Shown: piece by piece, positions 63,895 through 64,000 of the stretch
Layout: each line of letters starts with the position of its first letter
How positions within the stretch are numbered: position 1 is the stretch's first letter
From: Albimonas marina
GTDB taxonomy: Bacteria; Pseudomonadota; Alphaproteobacteria; Rhodobacterales; Rhodobacteraceae
Reading direction: 5' to 3'
Length of the DNA stretch: 64,000 nt
NCBI RefSeq assembly: GCF_029223255.1
Contig: NZ_JARHUC010000009.1
Coordinates: forward strand, 1-64,000
The notes under the pieces: generated by a model
Seen by the model: only the letters and a program-made list of their open reading frames with translations
What the model was told of the DNA's origin: nothing
The model's database searches: none
Program-made: the position numbers and the translations under genes

Positions 63895-64000
63895 GCCGGA
63901 CTCTCCTCCCGCCGCAGCAGGCGCGCGGCCAGCGCCAGCCCGCCCGCCAGGTAGACCGCCCCGCCCGCGCCCAGCATCAGCAGGCCCCCGACCTCCTGGT
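63888..64000 (-). CDS. CtaG-like cytochrome oxidase assembly protein, 3' end only
   Basis: Only the last 36 codons are in the window (QEVGGLLMLGAGGAVYLAGG, then LALAARLLRREESPAC and stop). One hydrophobic helix is visible. The sequence resembles the C-terminal helix of the caa3-type CtaG/DUF1404 family. Its gene neighbours, a multi-haem cytochrome, fit this, but the identification is tentative because most of the gene lies outside. Confidence 0.5.
   Translation of the reverse strand, partial: QEVGGLLMLGAGGAVYLAGGLALAARLLRREESPAC

Overview
The window is very GC-rich, gene-dense chromosomal DNA. Its initiator tRNA type, Zur-box type, xanthine-dehydrogenase-like and TTT transporter operons, SBP56/methanethiol oxidase and CtaG/cytochrome c genes suggest an alphaproteobacterium of the Rhodobacterales (Rhodobacteraceae/Paracoccaceae-like). 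The species cannot be named from sequence alone.

Region 1 (about 46-26322) is a genomic island inserted at the 3' end of an initiator tRNA gene. An intact tRNA-fMet lies on the left. A perfect 50-bp copy of its 3' part (26273-26322) lies on the right, beside a tyrosine integrase. Next to the integrase is a P4-like module: an AlpA/excisionase-type HTH protein and a primase-polymerase/D5 helicase. The main cargo, all on the minus strand between 19095 and 3278, is a class 1 DISARM anti-phage locus: a WYL-domain (BrxR/CapW-like) regulator, drmD, drmMI, three non-core genes (a HEPN-like protein, an XRE-ImmA metalloprotease regulator and a PIN-domain protein), drmA and drmB. drmC is missing, and an IS66 scar sits directly after drmB. 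The WYL regulator is split by a frameshift. An IS66 element with 8-bp target duplications, a truncated second IS66, a decayed IS3 element and a relic of another integrase show heavy turnover.

Region 2 (26511-32700) is a zinc-responsive block. A zrg-like operon (DUF2796 protein, ABC ATPase, FtsX-type permease, DUF3299 protein, HEAT-like exported protein) and a COG0523/ZigA-type GTPase each follow a Zur-box-like palindrome. Region 3 (32811-38285) holds a methanethiol oxidase with a membrane protein, then a siderophore-type ABC transporter whose first permease gene is fused in frame to the N-terminal part of an AraC regulator. This looks like the scar of a deletion.

Region 4 (38645-46733) holds an alkylsulfatase gene broken by an amber codon, a zinc alcohol dehydrogenase and a TetR regulator. 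Divergent from these is a three-subunit molybdenum hydroxylase operon ending in a MoaD-like gene. Region 5 (46754-51524) holds a periplasmic rhodanese, an endonuclease/exonuclease/phosphatase-family protein, panB-panC, and a DUF1989 gene with a small ribbon-helix-helix gene.

Region 6 (51817-62735) looks like a nitrogen-heterocycle (purine/urate-type) scavenging region. It has a GntR regulator, a BMP-family binding protein without its transporter, an amidohydrolase, a nucleoside-type deaminase, and a LysR gene divergent from a fused OHCU decarboxylase/HIU hydrolase gene, a complete tripartite tricarboxylate transporter and a GMC oxidoreductase. The window ends with a three-haem cytochrome c and the 3' end of a CtaG-like gene.
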